Shown: positions 26,584-35,391 of the stretch, in pieces | Numbering within the stretch: position 1 is the stretch's first letter | Layout: the number at the start of each line of letters is the position of its first letter | DNA from: JAUWMV01 sp964562425 | GTDB taxonomy: Bacteria; UBP14; UBA6098; B30-G16 | Assembly (NCBI GenBank): GCA_964562425.1 | Contig: CAZLTJ010000005.1 | Coordinates: 1-48,958 of the forward strand | Reading direction: 5' to 3' | Length of the DNA: 48,958 nucleotides | Translations under genes and position numbers: made by a program | Notes under the pieces: generated by a model | Seen by the model: the letters and a program-made list of their open reading frames with translations, nothing else | What the model was told of the DNA's origin: nothing | Databases searched by the model: none

Positions 26584-27447
26584 TTGAAATGTAAAATACT
26601 AATAACTGGCGGTCTTGGAATGTTGGGGATGGATGTTATCCCCATTCTGAAAAACAATCATGAGGTTGTTGTAACTGATAAAGAAGAGTTAGACGTCACC
26701 GATCCACAAGCTGTCTATAATGTTGTAGAAAGTTATAATTTCGATTGGGTGGTTCATATGGCAGCTTTAACAGATCTGGATTGGTGCGAGGATAATATTG
26801 CTGAAGTCATTAGAGTTAATACATTGGGTTCGAAAAACATCGCTAAAGCTTGTGCAAAAATAGGATGCAGACTTATTTATATTTCGACAAGTGGTGTTTT
26901 CTCCGGAAATAAGGAAGCTCCATACACTGAAATCGATCTCCCAGCACCAATTAATGTTTATGGTTTGAGCAAATATCTTGGAGAAATTGCCTTATCAAGT
27001 TTAATAGAAGAGGAGAAATGGCTTATTCTCAGAGTTGGCTGGCTTTTCGGTGGAGGAGAAAGAGATAAGAAATTTGTAGGTAAAATCCTTCAGAAAATAA
27101 AAAAGGGACCCGAGGTTTTTTGCGTGAATGACTTCCAAGGTTCACCGAATTATTCGGTGGATATGGGTCATTTAATTAATACAATGATCGGTAAAGACTT
27201 ATACGGTCTTTTTCATGTGGCTAACTCGGGTGAACCAGCTTCAAGATATGATATGGCTGTTTCTATTAGAGATTTTCTGCATTCTAATACAGTTATAAAG
27301 CCTGTTTCCTCTGATAAATTCCCAACCAAAGCCTTGCGTCCCAAAATGGAAGCTATTGTATCTTTAACAATAGATGAATATGGAATTAAATTGCGTAATT
27401 GGAGAGATGCATTAGGCGAATATGTTAAAAGATTAGCAGGAACCTAA
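26584..27447 (+). CDS. rfbD: dTDP-4-dehydrorhamnose reductase family (RmlD-like)
   Basis: A short-chain-type NAD(P)H reductase of 287 residues that makes dTDP-L-rhamnose in its best-known form. Seen: the nucleotide motif ITGGLGMLG, the DVTDP segment, HMAALTDLDWCE, the serine region YISTSGVFSG, the catalytic pair YGLSK, the LRVGWLFG strand and the QGSPNYSVDMGHLI substrate loop. The start is TTG at 26584-26586 after AAGGAAAG. The other rhamnose genes (rmlA, B, C) are not in the window, but a rhamnosyltransferase-like gene starts 9 bases downstream, which fits the assignment. A related sugar reductase cannot be excluded. Confidence 0.85.
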   Translation: MKCKILITGGLGMLGMDVIPILKNNHEVVVTDKEELDVTDPQAVYNVVESYNFDWVVHMAALTDLDWCEDNIAEVIRVNTLGSKNIAKACAKIGCRLIYISTSGVFSGNKEAPYTEIDLPAPINVYGLSKYLGEIALSSLIEEEKWLILRVGWLFGGGERDKKFVGKILQKIKKGPEVFCVNDFQGSPNYSVDMGHLINTMIGKDLYGLFHVANSGEPASRYDMAVSIRDFLHSNTVIKPVSSDKFPTKALRPKMEAIVSLTIDEYGIKLRNWRDALGEYVKRLAGT

Positions 27448-27456
27448 AACAATATC

Positions 27457-28584
27457 ATGAATAAGAAATTAAATATTGCTATTATTGGAATTAGAGGATT
27501 TCCAGCAAATTACGGTGGATTTGAGGTTACATCTGAAAATGTAGCTGTAAGACTGGTTGAACGTGGTCATTCTGTAACTGCTTATTGCCGTGGTTTTAAG
27601 GGTTCAAAACCTGACAATTACAATGGAATTAAGCTTCGATATTTGCCATCCATAGAACTTGTTAATCTATCAACACCCTCTCATACTACATTTGCTGCAT
27701 TGGATTGTGCTCTGAGAAAATTCGATGCAATTTTCGCATTTAATGTTGGTAATGCTCTCCAAGTGAAATTTTTAAGGATGTTTGAAAAGAAATCGGTGCT
27801 TTTCGTTGATGGTCTGGATTGGAAGCGACAGAAATATGGTATAATAGGTCGAACTTTTCTTATGAGATGTGAGTCTCTGGCTGCTTCTGCAGCTAAACAT
27901 ATTGTTGTGGATGCTATTCCTGCACAGGAACATTATTATATAAAATATGGGAAAAAGGTTCATTATATACCTTCTGGCTCGCAGGTTATTGAATATGTTA
28001 GATCAACCGGGGTGCTTGAAAAATATGGATTACAACCGAAAAAATATGTTACATCGATAGGCAGATTCACTCAAGAGAAACGCCAGGACCTAATTGTGAA
28101 AGCTTTCAGAGAAACTAAAACTGATATGAAACTTGTTATGGTTGGTGGGAACAAGTACAATCCGGAATTTGAGGAGAGGATCAAATTGGCAGCAGGCGAC
28201 GATCCAAGAGTAATTCTGACGGGTTCTATTTACGGTTCTGCAGTAGATGAGCTTTATTTTAAGTCTGCTATTTTTATTAATGCATCTCTTATTGAGGGAA
28301 CATCTCTTTCGCTTTTACAGGCTATGGGGAGTGGATCTGCACTTTTAGTTAGTGATATTCCAGAAAATATTGCTGCTGTCCATGAAGCTGCTCTTGCATT
28401 TAAACATAATGATTATAACGATTTTGTCCAAAAATTTCAGCAATTACTCGATAGCAATGAAATGAGAGATAAGTTAGCAAAGAAAGGGAAGAAAGTTATT
28501 GAAAAATATTATTCATGGAATGTTTCTACAACAAAGTTTGAGAAGCTTCTTCTTGATGCAGCTGGTGTAAAAACTAATGTTTAA
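27457..28584 (+). CDS. Glycosyltransferase with DUF1972 N-terminus (rhamnosyltransferase-like)
   Basis: A 375-residue GT-B enzyme. The N-terminal DUF1972 domain shows its signature IGIRGFPANYGGFE (residues about 10-23), then HSVTAYCRG. The C-terminal GT4-type domain has a nucleotide-sugar strand YVTSIGRFTQEKRQDLIVKA and the E-x7-E-like region IEGTSLSLLQAMGSGSALLV. Characterised members transfer rhamnose during capsule or O-antigen synthesis. Together with the rfbD-like gene just upstream it may add dTDP-L-rhamnose to a surface glycan; this is inferred from the pairing. The ribosome site is weak and the gene probably depends on coupling with rfbD. The acceptor is unknown. Confidence 0.85.
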   Translation: MNKKLNIAIIGIRGFPANYGGFEVTSENVAVRLVERGHSVTAYCRGFKGSKPDNYNGIKLRYLPSIELVNLSTPSHTTFAALDCALRKFDAIFAFNVGNALQVKFLRMFEKKSVLFVDGLDWKRQKYGIIGRTFLMRCESLAASAAKHIVVDAIPAQEHYYIKYGKKVHYIPSGSQVIEYVRSTGVLEKYGLQPKKYVTSIGRFTQEKRQDLIVKAFRETKTDMKLVMVGGNKYNPEFEERIKLAAGDDPRVILTGSIYGSAVDELYFKSAIFINASLIEGTSLSLLQAMGSGSALLVSDIPENIAAVHEAALAFKHNDYNDFVQKFQQLLDSNEMRDKLAKKGKKVIEKYYSWNVSTTKFEKLLLDAAGVKTNV

Positions 28585-28617
28585 TTATGCTCTAATCCCG
28601 CAATATAGGTCATTATA

Positions 28618-29775
28618 ATGATTCAATTCGAATTACTTGCTCGTGACAACAAAACCAACGCAAGAGCGGGGATACTTCACACTCCTCACGGAGATATACC
28701 AACGCCGGTTTTTATGCCTGTGGGAACTCAAGGTTCAGTTAAGACAATGCCCTGGCGTGATCTGCTGGATTTCGATTTCAGAGTTGTTCTAGGAAATTCT
28801 TACCATTTATATCTTCGACCGGGACATGAAATTATAAAACGAATGGGTGGATTACATAGTTTTATAAGTTGGCCTAAAGCAATCCTTACCGATAGCGGAG
28901 GTTTTCAGGTTTTTTCGCTTACCGATCTAAGAAAGATAACTGATGAAGGCGTTATTTTTCAGTCACACATTGATGGAAGTTATCATTTTTTCACTCCAGA
29001 GAAGGCTATTGAAATTCAATATGCATTACATCCTGATATTATGATGTCTTTTGATGAATGCACCGATTATCCATCGACTAAGGATAAGGTTGCGAATGCT
29101 GTTGAAAGAACATCTAATTGGGCTCAAAGAGGGAGAGATAAGTGGATTAAGCTTGTTGAATCAGACAGTGATTCTAACACTATTCCAGCTCTCTTTGGGA
29201 TAATTCAAGGAGGGGTCTATTCTGAATTACGAAAGATTTCCACAGAGCAGGTTTTATCGTTAAATTTTCCTGGTTATGCAATTGGTGGGCTTTCCGTTGG
29301 AGAACCAAAGCATGAGATGTTTGACGCTATTTCTGTTGTTGAACCGCTATTGCCTGTAGAAAAACCACGTTATTTAATGGGCGTGGGGAAACCAGAGGAT
29401 ATTATTAAATCAGTTTCAATGGGAATAGATATGTTCGATTGCGTGATTCCAACACGAAATGCGAGAAATAGCTCGGTCTATACGTGGAAAGGAAAACATT
29501 CTCTTAAGGCTTCATACAACGCTGAGGATCCAAATCCCATCGATTCAAATTGTGGGTGTTATACTTGCCGTAGCTATTCTAAAGCATATCTAAGACATTT
29601 ATTTACTGCTGGGGAATTGTTAGGACCTTATCTTGCTACACATCATTCACTATACTTTTTCTCGGAATTTATGCGCAAAATACGGCAGACTATTATCGAT
29701 GGAAATTTTGAAACTTTTATGGAAGAATTTCTTAGCACATTTGAACCCAATGCCGGTTCTGAATTAGAAAGATAA
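28618..29775 (+). CDS. tgt: Queuine (preQ1) tRNA-guanine transglycosylase
   Basis: Exchanges guanine-34 for preQ1 in tRNAs with GUN anticodons. At 385 residues it is full length. Seen: PVFMPVGTQGSVK, the catalytic Asp in LTDSGGFQVFSL, MMSFDECTDYPS, GIIQGGVYSELR, YAIGGLSVGEP, YLMGVGKPEDI, the nucleophile segment MFDCVIPTRNARN, and the zinc site CGCYTCRSYSKAYLRHLF (three Cys, one His). Canonical NARNG is NARNS here. No queuosine synthesis genes lie nearby. It is on the same strand as the glycosyltransferase with a 33-base gap and is convergent with the barrel gene that follows. Confidence 0.97.
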   Translation: MIQFELLARDNKTNARAGILHTPHGDIPTPVFMPVGTQGSVKTMPWRDLLDFDFRVVLGNSYHLYLRPGHEIIKRMGGLHSFISWPKAILTDSGGFQVFSLTDLRKITDEGVIFQSHIDGSYHFFTPEKAIEIQYALHPDIMMSFDECTDYPSTKDKVANAVERTSNWAQRGRDKWIKLVESDSDSNTIPALFGIIQGGVYSELRKISTEQVLSLNFPGYAIGGLSVGEPKHEMFDAISVVEPLLPVEKPRYLMGVGKPEDIIKSVSMGIDMFDCVIPTRNARNSSVYTWKGKHSLKASYNAEDPNPIDSNCGCYTCRSYSKAYLRHLFTAGELLGPYLATHHSLYFFSEFMRKIRQTIIDGNFETFMEEFLSTFEPNAGSELER

Positions 29776-29824
29776 TCTGAATTTCTTACTTTATTTAGTA
29801 TAAGGAATTTATGCAATAAGATAA

Positions 29825-30466
29825 TTAATTCCAAGAAAGGCCGACATATATTGCAAAACCACGTGGCTCTGTTTCACCACCATTCAAAATTGTTACGCCC
29901 TCGATATCTATGGGATCGTATTTTAATGGAGAACCGTCATAATAAGCAACCTCGCTAAAAATCCCAATAAAATAAATTTTTGCCTTAAGAGTTGCCCCTA
30001 TCATCCAGATTTTTTGCCAGTATTCATAATTTTCATCAAGATGGTAAGAGGGGATCGAGGAGCTAAAATTTTGTTCAATTTTAGTGAATACAGTTGAGAA
30101 TGACACACCACCACCAGCTATTAAATCTATTTCAAAACCACTTATATCCGCCAATGTAAATTTTAGTCCAGGAGCAACTATTATGCTTATATATCCAATT
30201 TTTCTCCATACGTGTAATATTTCAACAGATGGATTAATAATGCTAAAGTCTACATGAGTTTCCCTTGTGCTATTGAATCGTACGCTTAAGTCTAAAAGTA
30301 GCGGTTTTGAGGGATTAAAAGTGAGTCCAATTAGTCCAGAATTGCCTGTGCTGCCATCGATATCTTTTGCTTGTGAAGCGAATTGACCAAAACCAACACG
30401 CAATCCCATTGCTTCTGAGCATGTTAGAATAATCACTAAAAGTAATATCGTAAGTCTTTTGTCCAT
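29825..30466 (-). CDS. Hypothetical outer-membrane beta-barrel protein
   Basis: A 213-residue exported protein. The signal peptide is MDKRLTILLLVIILTCSEAMG. The mature chain has alternating strands, for example LLLDLSVRFNS, YISIIVAPGLKFTLAD, FEIDLIAGGGVSFST, IGATLKAKIYFIGIFSEVAYY, and ends FAIYVGLSWN, compatible with an eight-strand barrel. I do not recognise a named family. It is transcribed opposite to its neighbours, converging with tgt. No ribosome site is evident before the ATG. Confidence 0.65.
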   Translation of the reverse strand: MDKRLTILLLVIILTCSEAMGLRVGFGQFASQAKDIDGSTGNSGLIGLTFNPSKPLLLDLSVRFNSTRETHVDFSIINPSVEILHVWRKIGYISIIVAPGLKFTLADISGFEIDLIAGGGVSFSTVFTKIEQNFSSSIPSYHLDENYEYWQKIWMIGATLKAKIYFIGIFSEVAYYDGSPLKYDPIDIEGVTILNGGETEPRGFAIYVGLSWN

Positions 30467-30573
30467 ATATTGAAAATATAATTTAATATATACATGTCAA
30501 ATTAAAATCTTATTTTTAATTTTTTATTTCGAAATATTTTCTCAAGTCTTATTTTGATATTTGGAGAACCACA

Positions 30574-30870
30574 ATGTTTAAAAAAACTACAGAATTAGCA
30601 CATCTATCTTTTATATTAGTCATTTTTGGTTTGATTTTACAAACTATATCAATATATTTTCAAAAAGACTCGGGATTCATGTTGGGTCTGTCTATGACAT
30701 TTTATTTCTCTGCTTTTCCTTTTGCTGTTGCAAGTTTAATTGCAAATTTTAGGTATTCAGATCAAAAGAAATTAGGTTTGATAGGTTTCATTGAGGTGGG
30801 GATAGGAGCTTTACCATTTCTTTTGGCAATTTTATTAATAATCTATGCATATTCAATATCTCCCAGTTAA
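30574..30870 (+). CDS. Small three-helix membrane protein
   Basis: A 98-residue hydrophobic protein with three predicted transmembrane segments (about 10-28, 36-60, 70-93) separated by short polar loops. I do not recognise the family. GGAG lies upstream of the ATG, and the stop is six bases before the lysC start, which itself has no clear ribosome site. Translation of lysC may therefore depend on this gene. The function is unknown. Confidence 0.6.
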   Translation: MFKKTTELAHLSFILVIFGLILQTISIYFQKDSGFMLGLSMTFYFSAFPFAVASLIANFRYSDQKKLGLIGFIEVGIGALPFLLAILLIIYAYSISPS

Positions 30871-30876
30871 TTTTCT

Positions 30877-32055
30877 ATGAGAATTATTGTTCAGAAATAT
30901 GGTGGCAAGAGTATTGGGACTATTCCTGATATTAAAAAAGTTGCTAAGTCGATCGTTAAAAGACACAAGTCTGGTGAAGGATTAGTCGTTGTTGTCTCAG
31001 CAATGGCTGACAGCACAGATAAATTATTGAAATCTGCATATAAGGTTGCATCAAAGCCAAGAGAACGAGAATTGGATATGCTTCTTACTGCGGGTGAGAG
31101 AATCTCTATGGCTTTACTGTCCATGGCAATATGGGAGAACGGAGCATGTGCTATTTCTTTTACAGGTTCTCAAAGTGGCATAATTACCGACTATAATCAC
31201 ACTCGAGCGAGAATTGTTGAGATTAGAGCAAATAGGATAATCGAGGAGTTGCAGAAGAATAGGATTGTAATTGTTGCCGGGTTTCAAGGTGTTTCTGGTA
31301 ATAGAGAAATAACAACTTTAGGTCGCGGTGGTTCGGATACCACGGCTGTGGCATTAGCGTGCGCACTTGGAGCAGAAAGGTGTGAAATATATAAGAATGT
31401 TGAGGGAGTATTTACAATCGATCCGAAAAAATATGACAATGCTAAACATTTAGATGAAATAAATTATGAGGTACTTTTCGATATGACATATTTTGGGGCT
31501 ATGGTTGTGCATTCGAGAGCGGTTGAAGTAGCTCGAAGGCACGGTGTCCCTATGCTTTTGACCTCAAGTATCGGGAAAGGGAAAGAAACAATGGTTAATT
31601 CAAAAACTTTCGAAGGGAGCAAGTTCGTTTCGGTTTCCTCAAAGGAACGAGTACTCTGGATTACTATTCGAATGAAAGAGGATGTATTTCATTATATCCT
31701 TAAAGAACTCGATGTTCTTCGGACAGATTTGCGCAATCCTTCTGTTAACATAGAAAATGATGAAGTAAAATTTACTTTTTGGTTATTGCCTGATTTGAAA
31801 GATGACATAAAAACAATAAAGGAAAAGTTTCCTAATGCTGAAATCACTGTTGAAGAATTGGGAATTGTGGCAGCAAACGGATTTGCTATTGCTGGAAGAA
31901 CTGAAAATATTGAGATGATTATTAATAGATTACGTGATAAGGGAATACATTTTCGATATTTTGGGACAACAAATAGATCGATTTTTGTGTTATTACCTCG
32001 GGAAGAAGTTGGCGCAGCAGAATCTAACCTTCACACGCTGCTGATTAAGGCTTAG
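30877..32055 (+). CDS. lysC: Aspartate kinase
   Basis: Phosphorylates aspartate, the first step to lysine, threonine, methionine and diaminopimelate. At 392 residues it is the monofunctional bacterial form. The kinase domain has VQKYGGKS at the N-terminus, GFQGVSGNREITTLGRGGSD, the EIYKNVEGVFTIDPK metal/substrate region and EVLFDMTYFGAMVVHSRA. Two C-terminal ACT domains (about residues 260-392) would give feedback control. The signature KYGGTS is KYGGKS here, a Thr to Lys change in the substrate-binding loop. It is followed after three bases by tmk. Confidence 0.95.
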   Translation: MRIIVQKYGGKSIGTIPDIKKVAKSIVKRHKSGEGLVVVVSAMADSTDKLLKSAYKVASKPRERELDMLLTAGERISMALLSMAIWENGACAISFTGSQSGIITDYNHTRARIVEIRANRIIEELQKNRIVIVAGFQGVSGNREITTLGRGGSDTTAVALACALGAERCEIYKNVEGVFTIDPKKYDNAKHLDEINYEVLFDMTYFGAMVVHSRAVEVARRHGVPMLLTSSIGKGKETMVNSKTFEGSKFVSVSSKERVLWITIRMKEDVFHYILKELDVLRTDLRNPSVNIENDEVKFTFWLLPDLKDDIKTIKEKFPNAEITVEELGIVAANGFAIAGRTENIEMIINRLRDKGIHFRYFGTTNRSIFVLLPREEVGAAESNLHTLLIKA

Positions 32056-32058
32056 AGG

Positions 32059-32697
32059 ATGAGAAAAGGCAGGCTGATTACATTTGAAGGTATCGATGGT
32101 TGTGGTAAAAGCACACAATCGGTGAAGACTGCGGATTTCTTGCATTCAAAACGTGTGGATGTAGTATTAACGCGGGAACCAGGAGGAACGAAGCTCGCTG
32201 AGCGAATCCGATCGATTTTACTTGAAAATAGCAATCATTCAATATCGTCTATGGCTGAGCTTATGTTATACTTGGCTTCTAGAGCTCAACATATGCAGGA
32301 GATAATTTCTCCAGCGCTTTCGTGTGGTAAATGGGTTGTTTCCGATAGATTTTACGATTCGTCGATTGCATATCAGGGTTTTGCAAGAGGATTAGAACCT
32401 GAAAAAGTTCGCGAATTCTCTCTTTTTGTTACTAAGGGAATTAAACCTAATGTTACTTTTTTCATCGATGTAACCCCTGAAATAGCTTGCGAACGTATTT
32501 TAAAAAATGGAAAATCTCTCGATCGTCTTGAATCAGAATCCATTGGTTTCTTCAAAAAAATTAGAGAAGGATATAAATGGCTTGCAGAGAGTGAACCGAA
32601 CAGAATCGTAGAAATTGATGGATCTGAAACTATAGAGAAAGTTTGGGCACAGATAGAGATCGTCCTTCTTGATAGATTCCCAGAATTAGAGCGATAA
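32059..32697 (+). CDS. tmk: Thymidylate kinase
   Basis: Phosphorylates dTMP to dTDP. At 212 residues it is a standard length. Seen: the P-loop FEGIDGCGKSTQ, TREPGGTKLAERIR, the substrate motif VSDRFYDSSIAYQGFARG and the LID region, followed by DRLESE. It starts three bases after the lysC stop and ends 28 bases before the convergent Nudix gene. The linkage with lysC is probably operonic rather than functional. Confidence 0.95.
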   Translation: MRKGRLITFEGIDGCGKSTQSVKTADFLHSKRVDVVLTREPGGTKLAERIRSILLENSNHSISSMAELMLYLASRAQHMQEIISPALSCGKWVVSDRFYDSSIAYQGFARGLEPEKVREFSLFVTKGIKPNVTFFIDVTPEIACERILKNGKSLDRLESESIGFFKKIREGYKWLAESEPNRIVEIDGSETIEKVWAQIEIVLLDRFPELER

Positions 32698-32725
32698 TGG
32701 TTAATCCTCATATTCCATAATAATT

Positions 32726-33193
32726 TCAGATAACGTACGATTGCAATTCTTTGAATCGCGTAAAAGCTCTAAGAATAACTTCAGGATCATAACCATAACC
32801 GTTACTCTGTGTGGTTATATTGCCTTTTCTAATATCATCTTCTTCAACCCAGAGGTAATCACAGTGTTCTGCTGATAATTTTACATCTGTAGTTTTCGCA
32901 ATCGCAAGGAAATCAATACTTAATATATATGGTGAATCTGGTTCTATTCTCCCGAACCATACAAACGTCATATCCAATAATTTAATCGTAAGACCAGTTT
33001 CTTCTGACACCTCTCGTATAATTCCCTTAAATGGATTCTCATTCATATGAAGACGACCTCCGGGAGGAGCATAAACTTTCGGAGATTCGTTTCGTAAAAG
33101 GAGAAGCATTCTATTCTTGGTATCGAAAAGGTATGCACCAACCAAAATTCGGTGTGTGGGTTGATAATCGAATTTTGTGATTTTTCCGTTCAC
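32726..33193 (-). CDS. Nudix hydrolase
   Basis: A 155-residue Nudix protein. The Nudix box is complete: GGRLHMNE, then NPFKGII, then REVSEETGL (residues about 47-70), which provides the metal-binding glutamates for cleaving nucleoside diphosphate-X bonds. The start is GTG (33191-33193) with a poor ribosome site. It lies 99 bases downstream of rtcB on the same strand. The substrate cannot be told from sequence. Confidence 0.9.
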   Translation of the reverse strand: MNGKITKFDYQPTHRILVGAYLFDTKNRMLLLLRNESPKVYAPPGGRLHMNENPFKGIIREVSEETGLTIKLLDMTFVWFGRIEPDSPYILSIDFLAIAKTTDVKLSAEHCDYLWVEEDDIRKGNITTQSNGYGYDPEVILRAFTRFKELQSYVI

Positions 33194-33292
33194 AATTAGT
33201 CTTTAAATTGGGAAAAATAAATTTACATTAATAACATTGTGAAATATCAATTTGATACAAGTGCTTGATTAGCTGATATTCTGCAAGATTTA

Positions 33293-34750
33293 TCAGCCTT
33301 TTATAACTCCTATAGGGCGTAATCTTGCAACTTTTCGAGAAATTCCTGCACCTACAACTGCATCCACAACATCTGAAACATCTTTATAGGCTTCTGGTGC
33401 TTCTTCAAGTAGTGTATCACGACCAACCCATCGAATATAAATTCCTTTTTGAGCCAATTCTTGATTAATCTTTCTATTACGATGTTTTCTCACTGCGGCA
33501 CGTCTCGACATAAACCTTCCAGCACCGTGGCATGTTGTGCCAAATGTTTCATCCATTGCTTTTTGCGTTCCAACCAACAAATAACTTGAACGACCCATAT
33601 CTCCCGGTATTATTACAGGTTGACCTGTATCTTTACAGAAACTTGAAAGTTCAGGTCTTCCTGGAGCAAACGACCGTGTTGCACCTTTTCTATGCACAAG
33701 CAATTGTCGTTTCTTATCGTCAACAGTATGCTCTTCAAATTTAGCTATATTATGGGCTACGTCGTATATCAATCTCATACCTAGTTCACTCGCAGAACGC
33801 CCAAATACTTCTTCGAATGAACCACGAACCCAATGCATTATAATCTGACGATTTGCCCATGCATAATTTGCTGCAGAAGCCATTGCTCCTAAATAACTTT
33901 TTGCTATATCTGAATCCAGAGGTGCACATGCAAGCTGTTTGTCAGGAAGATCCAATCCAAATTTGCTGAGCATTGGAATAAGTCTGTGCCCAAACTCATC
34001 ACAAATTTGATGTCCCAAACCTCTTGAACCACAATGAATCATAACCGCAATTTGATTCTCTCGTAATTCCCATTTTTCCGCAAGTTTGTGATCGAAAATT
34101 TCATCTATAACTTGCACCTCGAGAAAATGATTCCCGCTGCCCAACGTACCGAGTTGATTATGTCCTCTTTTCTTAGCTCTGGGTGAAACTTCTGCGGGAT
34201 TTGCTATTTTCATTTGCCCGTATTCTTCGGTTCTTTCGAGATCTTCTGTCCAACCATAACCCTTGCTGATCGCCCAATGTGAACCACGAACTAGGACATC
34301 ATCCATTTCCTTATTAGAGAGTATAATCCTTCCTGTAGAACCTACACCGCAGGGAACTTCGATAAATATTGTATCGATAAGTTTTTCTATTCGAGGTTTA
34401 ACATCTTGAGGATAAAGGTCTGTACGCAAAAGTCTGACACCACAATTGATATCGTATCCAACTCCACCTGGGGAAACCACGCCACTTTTTGGATCCATAG
34501 CTGCAACACCGCCAATAGGAAATCCATAACCCCAATGTATGTCCGGCATTGCCATAGAATATTTTACAATACCGGGGAGTGTAGCCACATTTATTACCTG
34601 TTCGAATGCATTATCTCTAATAATGTGATTGAGAAGTTTTTGTGTAGTATATATCCTGCCGGGAACTCGCATATCGTTTTGAGCAGATGCTGGGATTTGC
34701 CAAACATATTCGTTTATTTTTTGGAGTATAGAATTTATAGACCTTTCCAT
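33293..34750 (-). CDS. rtcB: RNA-splicing ligase RtcB
   Basis: Joins RNA 2',3'-cyclic phosphate (or 3'-phosphate) to 5'-OH ends using GTP and Mn2+, for RNA repair or tRNA splicing. At 485 residues it is the long, archaeal-like form. Seen: MPDIHWGYGFPIGGVAA, GYDINCGVRLLRTDL with the metal Cys, HCGSRGLGHQI, NYAWANRQ, VHRKGATRSFAPG, and the guanylylated His in CHGAGRFMSRR. AGGAG precedes the ATG. No archease partner gene or RtcR regulator is seen. The neighbours are a Nudix hydrolase and a dead DJ-1-type gene. Confidence 0.97.
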   Translation of the reverse strand: MERSINSILQKINEYVWQIPASAQNDMRVPGRIYTTQKLLNHIIRDNAFEQVINVATLPGIVKYSMAMPDIHWGYGFPIGGVAAMDPKSGVVSPGGVGYDINCGVRLLRTDLYPQDVKPRIEKLIDTIFIEVPCGVGSTGRIILSNKEMDDVLVRGSHWAISKGYGWTEDLERTEEYGQMKIANPAEVSPRAKKRGHNQLGTLGSGNHFLEVQVIDEIFDHKLAEKWELRENQIAVMIHCGSRGLGHQICDEFGHRLIPMLSKFGLDLPDKQLACAPLDSDIAKSYLGAMASAANYAWANRQIIMHWVRGSFEEVFGRSASELGMRLIYDVAHNIAKFEEHTVDDKKRQLLVHRKGATRSFAPGRPELSSFCKDTGQPVIIPGDMGRSSYLLVGTQKAMDETFGTTCHGAGRFMSRRAAVRKHRNRKINQELAQKGIYIRWVGRDTLLEEAPEAYKDVSDVVDAVVGAGISRKVARLRPIGVIKG

Positions 34751-34832
34751 AAGAACTCCTTCGGAAAATTCGTTTTATATTAATCAGAAATTTATTAAAT
34801 TCTATTAACTAATTTATTGAGTAGGACAAATT

Positions 34833-35295
34833 ATGGCAAGTGTTCTAATAATCACAGGACTGATATTTAAGGATATTGAGTTTTTTTATTAGTTTTACAG
34901 GTTAAAAGATGCTGGTCATGATGTTGTGGTTGATTTAAAGGTATTTATGGAACTGAAGTAAAATCGGATGTTTAATTCGATGTTCTGAAACCAGAGAAAT
35001 ATGATGCTCAGCTCCTCACTGGTAGTCTCGCAACTGAAAATCTTAGACTAATGAATCCAGTTATTTGGCAGTAAGAGATTTTTTCATTGATGACAAGCCT
35101 GCGGCTACCATCGGTCGAGCACTGTAAATATTGTTATCTGCAGGAATTGTGAAAGAGAGAACAGTCGCTTCTTTTGCAGGTATTAAAGATAATTTAATTG
35201 CAACTGGATGCAAATATTCAGAAAACCAAGTTGACAGTAATTGGGTCGGTTCAAGAGAACATTCCGATCTCCACTATCTAATGAGGAATTTTTAA
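34833..35295 (+). pseudogene. Decayed DJ-1/PfpI family gene
   Basis: The stretch between rtcB and pth encodes a broken PfpI/DJ-1-like protein. It begins MASVLIITGLIFKDIEFFY (ATG 34833) and then has an in-frame TAG followed by FYRLKDAGHDVVVDL. After a frameshift it reads KPEKYDAQLLTG, and after another RDFFIDDKPAATIGRAL, stop, ILLSAGIVKERTVASFAGIK and GSREHSDLHYLMRNF to TAA at 35293. The nucleophile elbow, normally AICHGP, reads TIGRAL, so the catalytic Cys is lost. At least three stops and two frame changes make it non-functional. The family is a glyoxalase/deglycase/protease-like hydrolase. Confidence 0.82.
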
Positions 35296-35391
35296 CATTG
35301 TTGGGATATAATTGACTTGCAACTGAGAGTTAGTTCTTTTTTTTAAAGGATAAGATCAAATTAATACTGTATTTAAAAAAAAATTTGAAAA

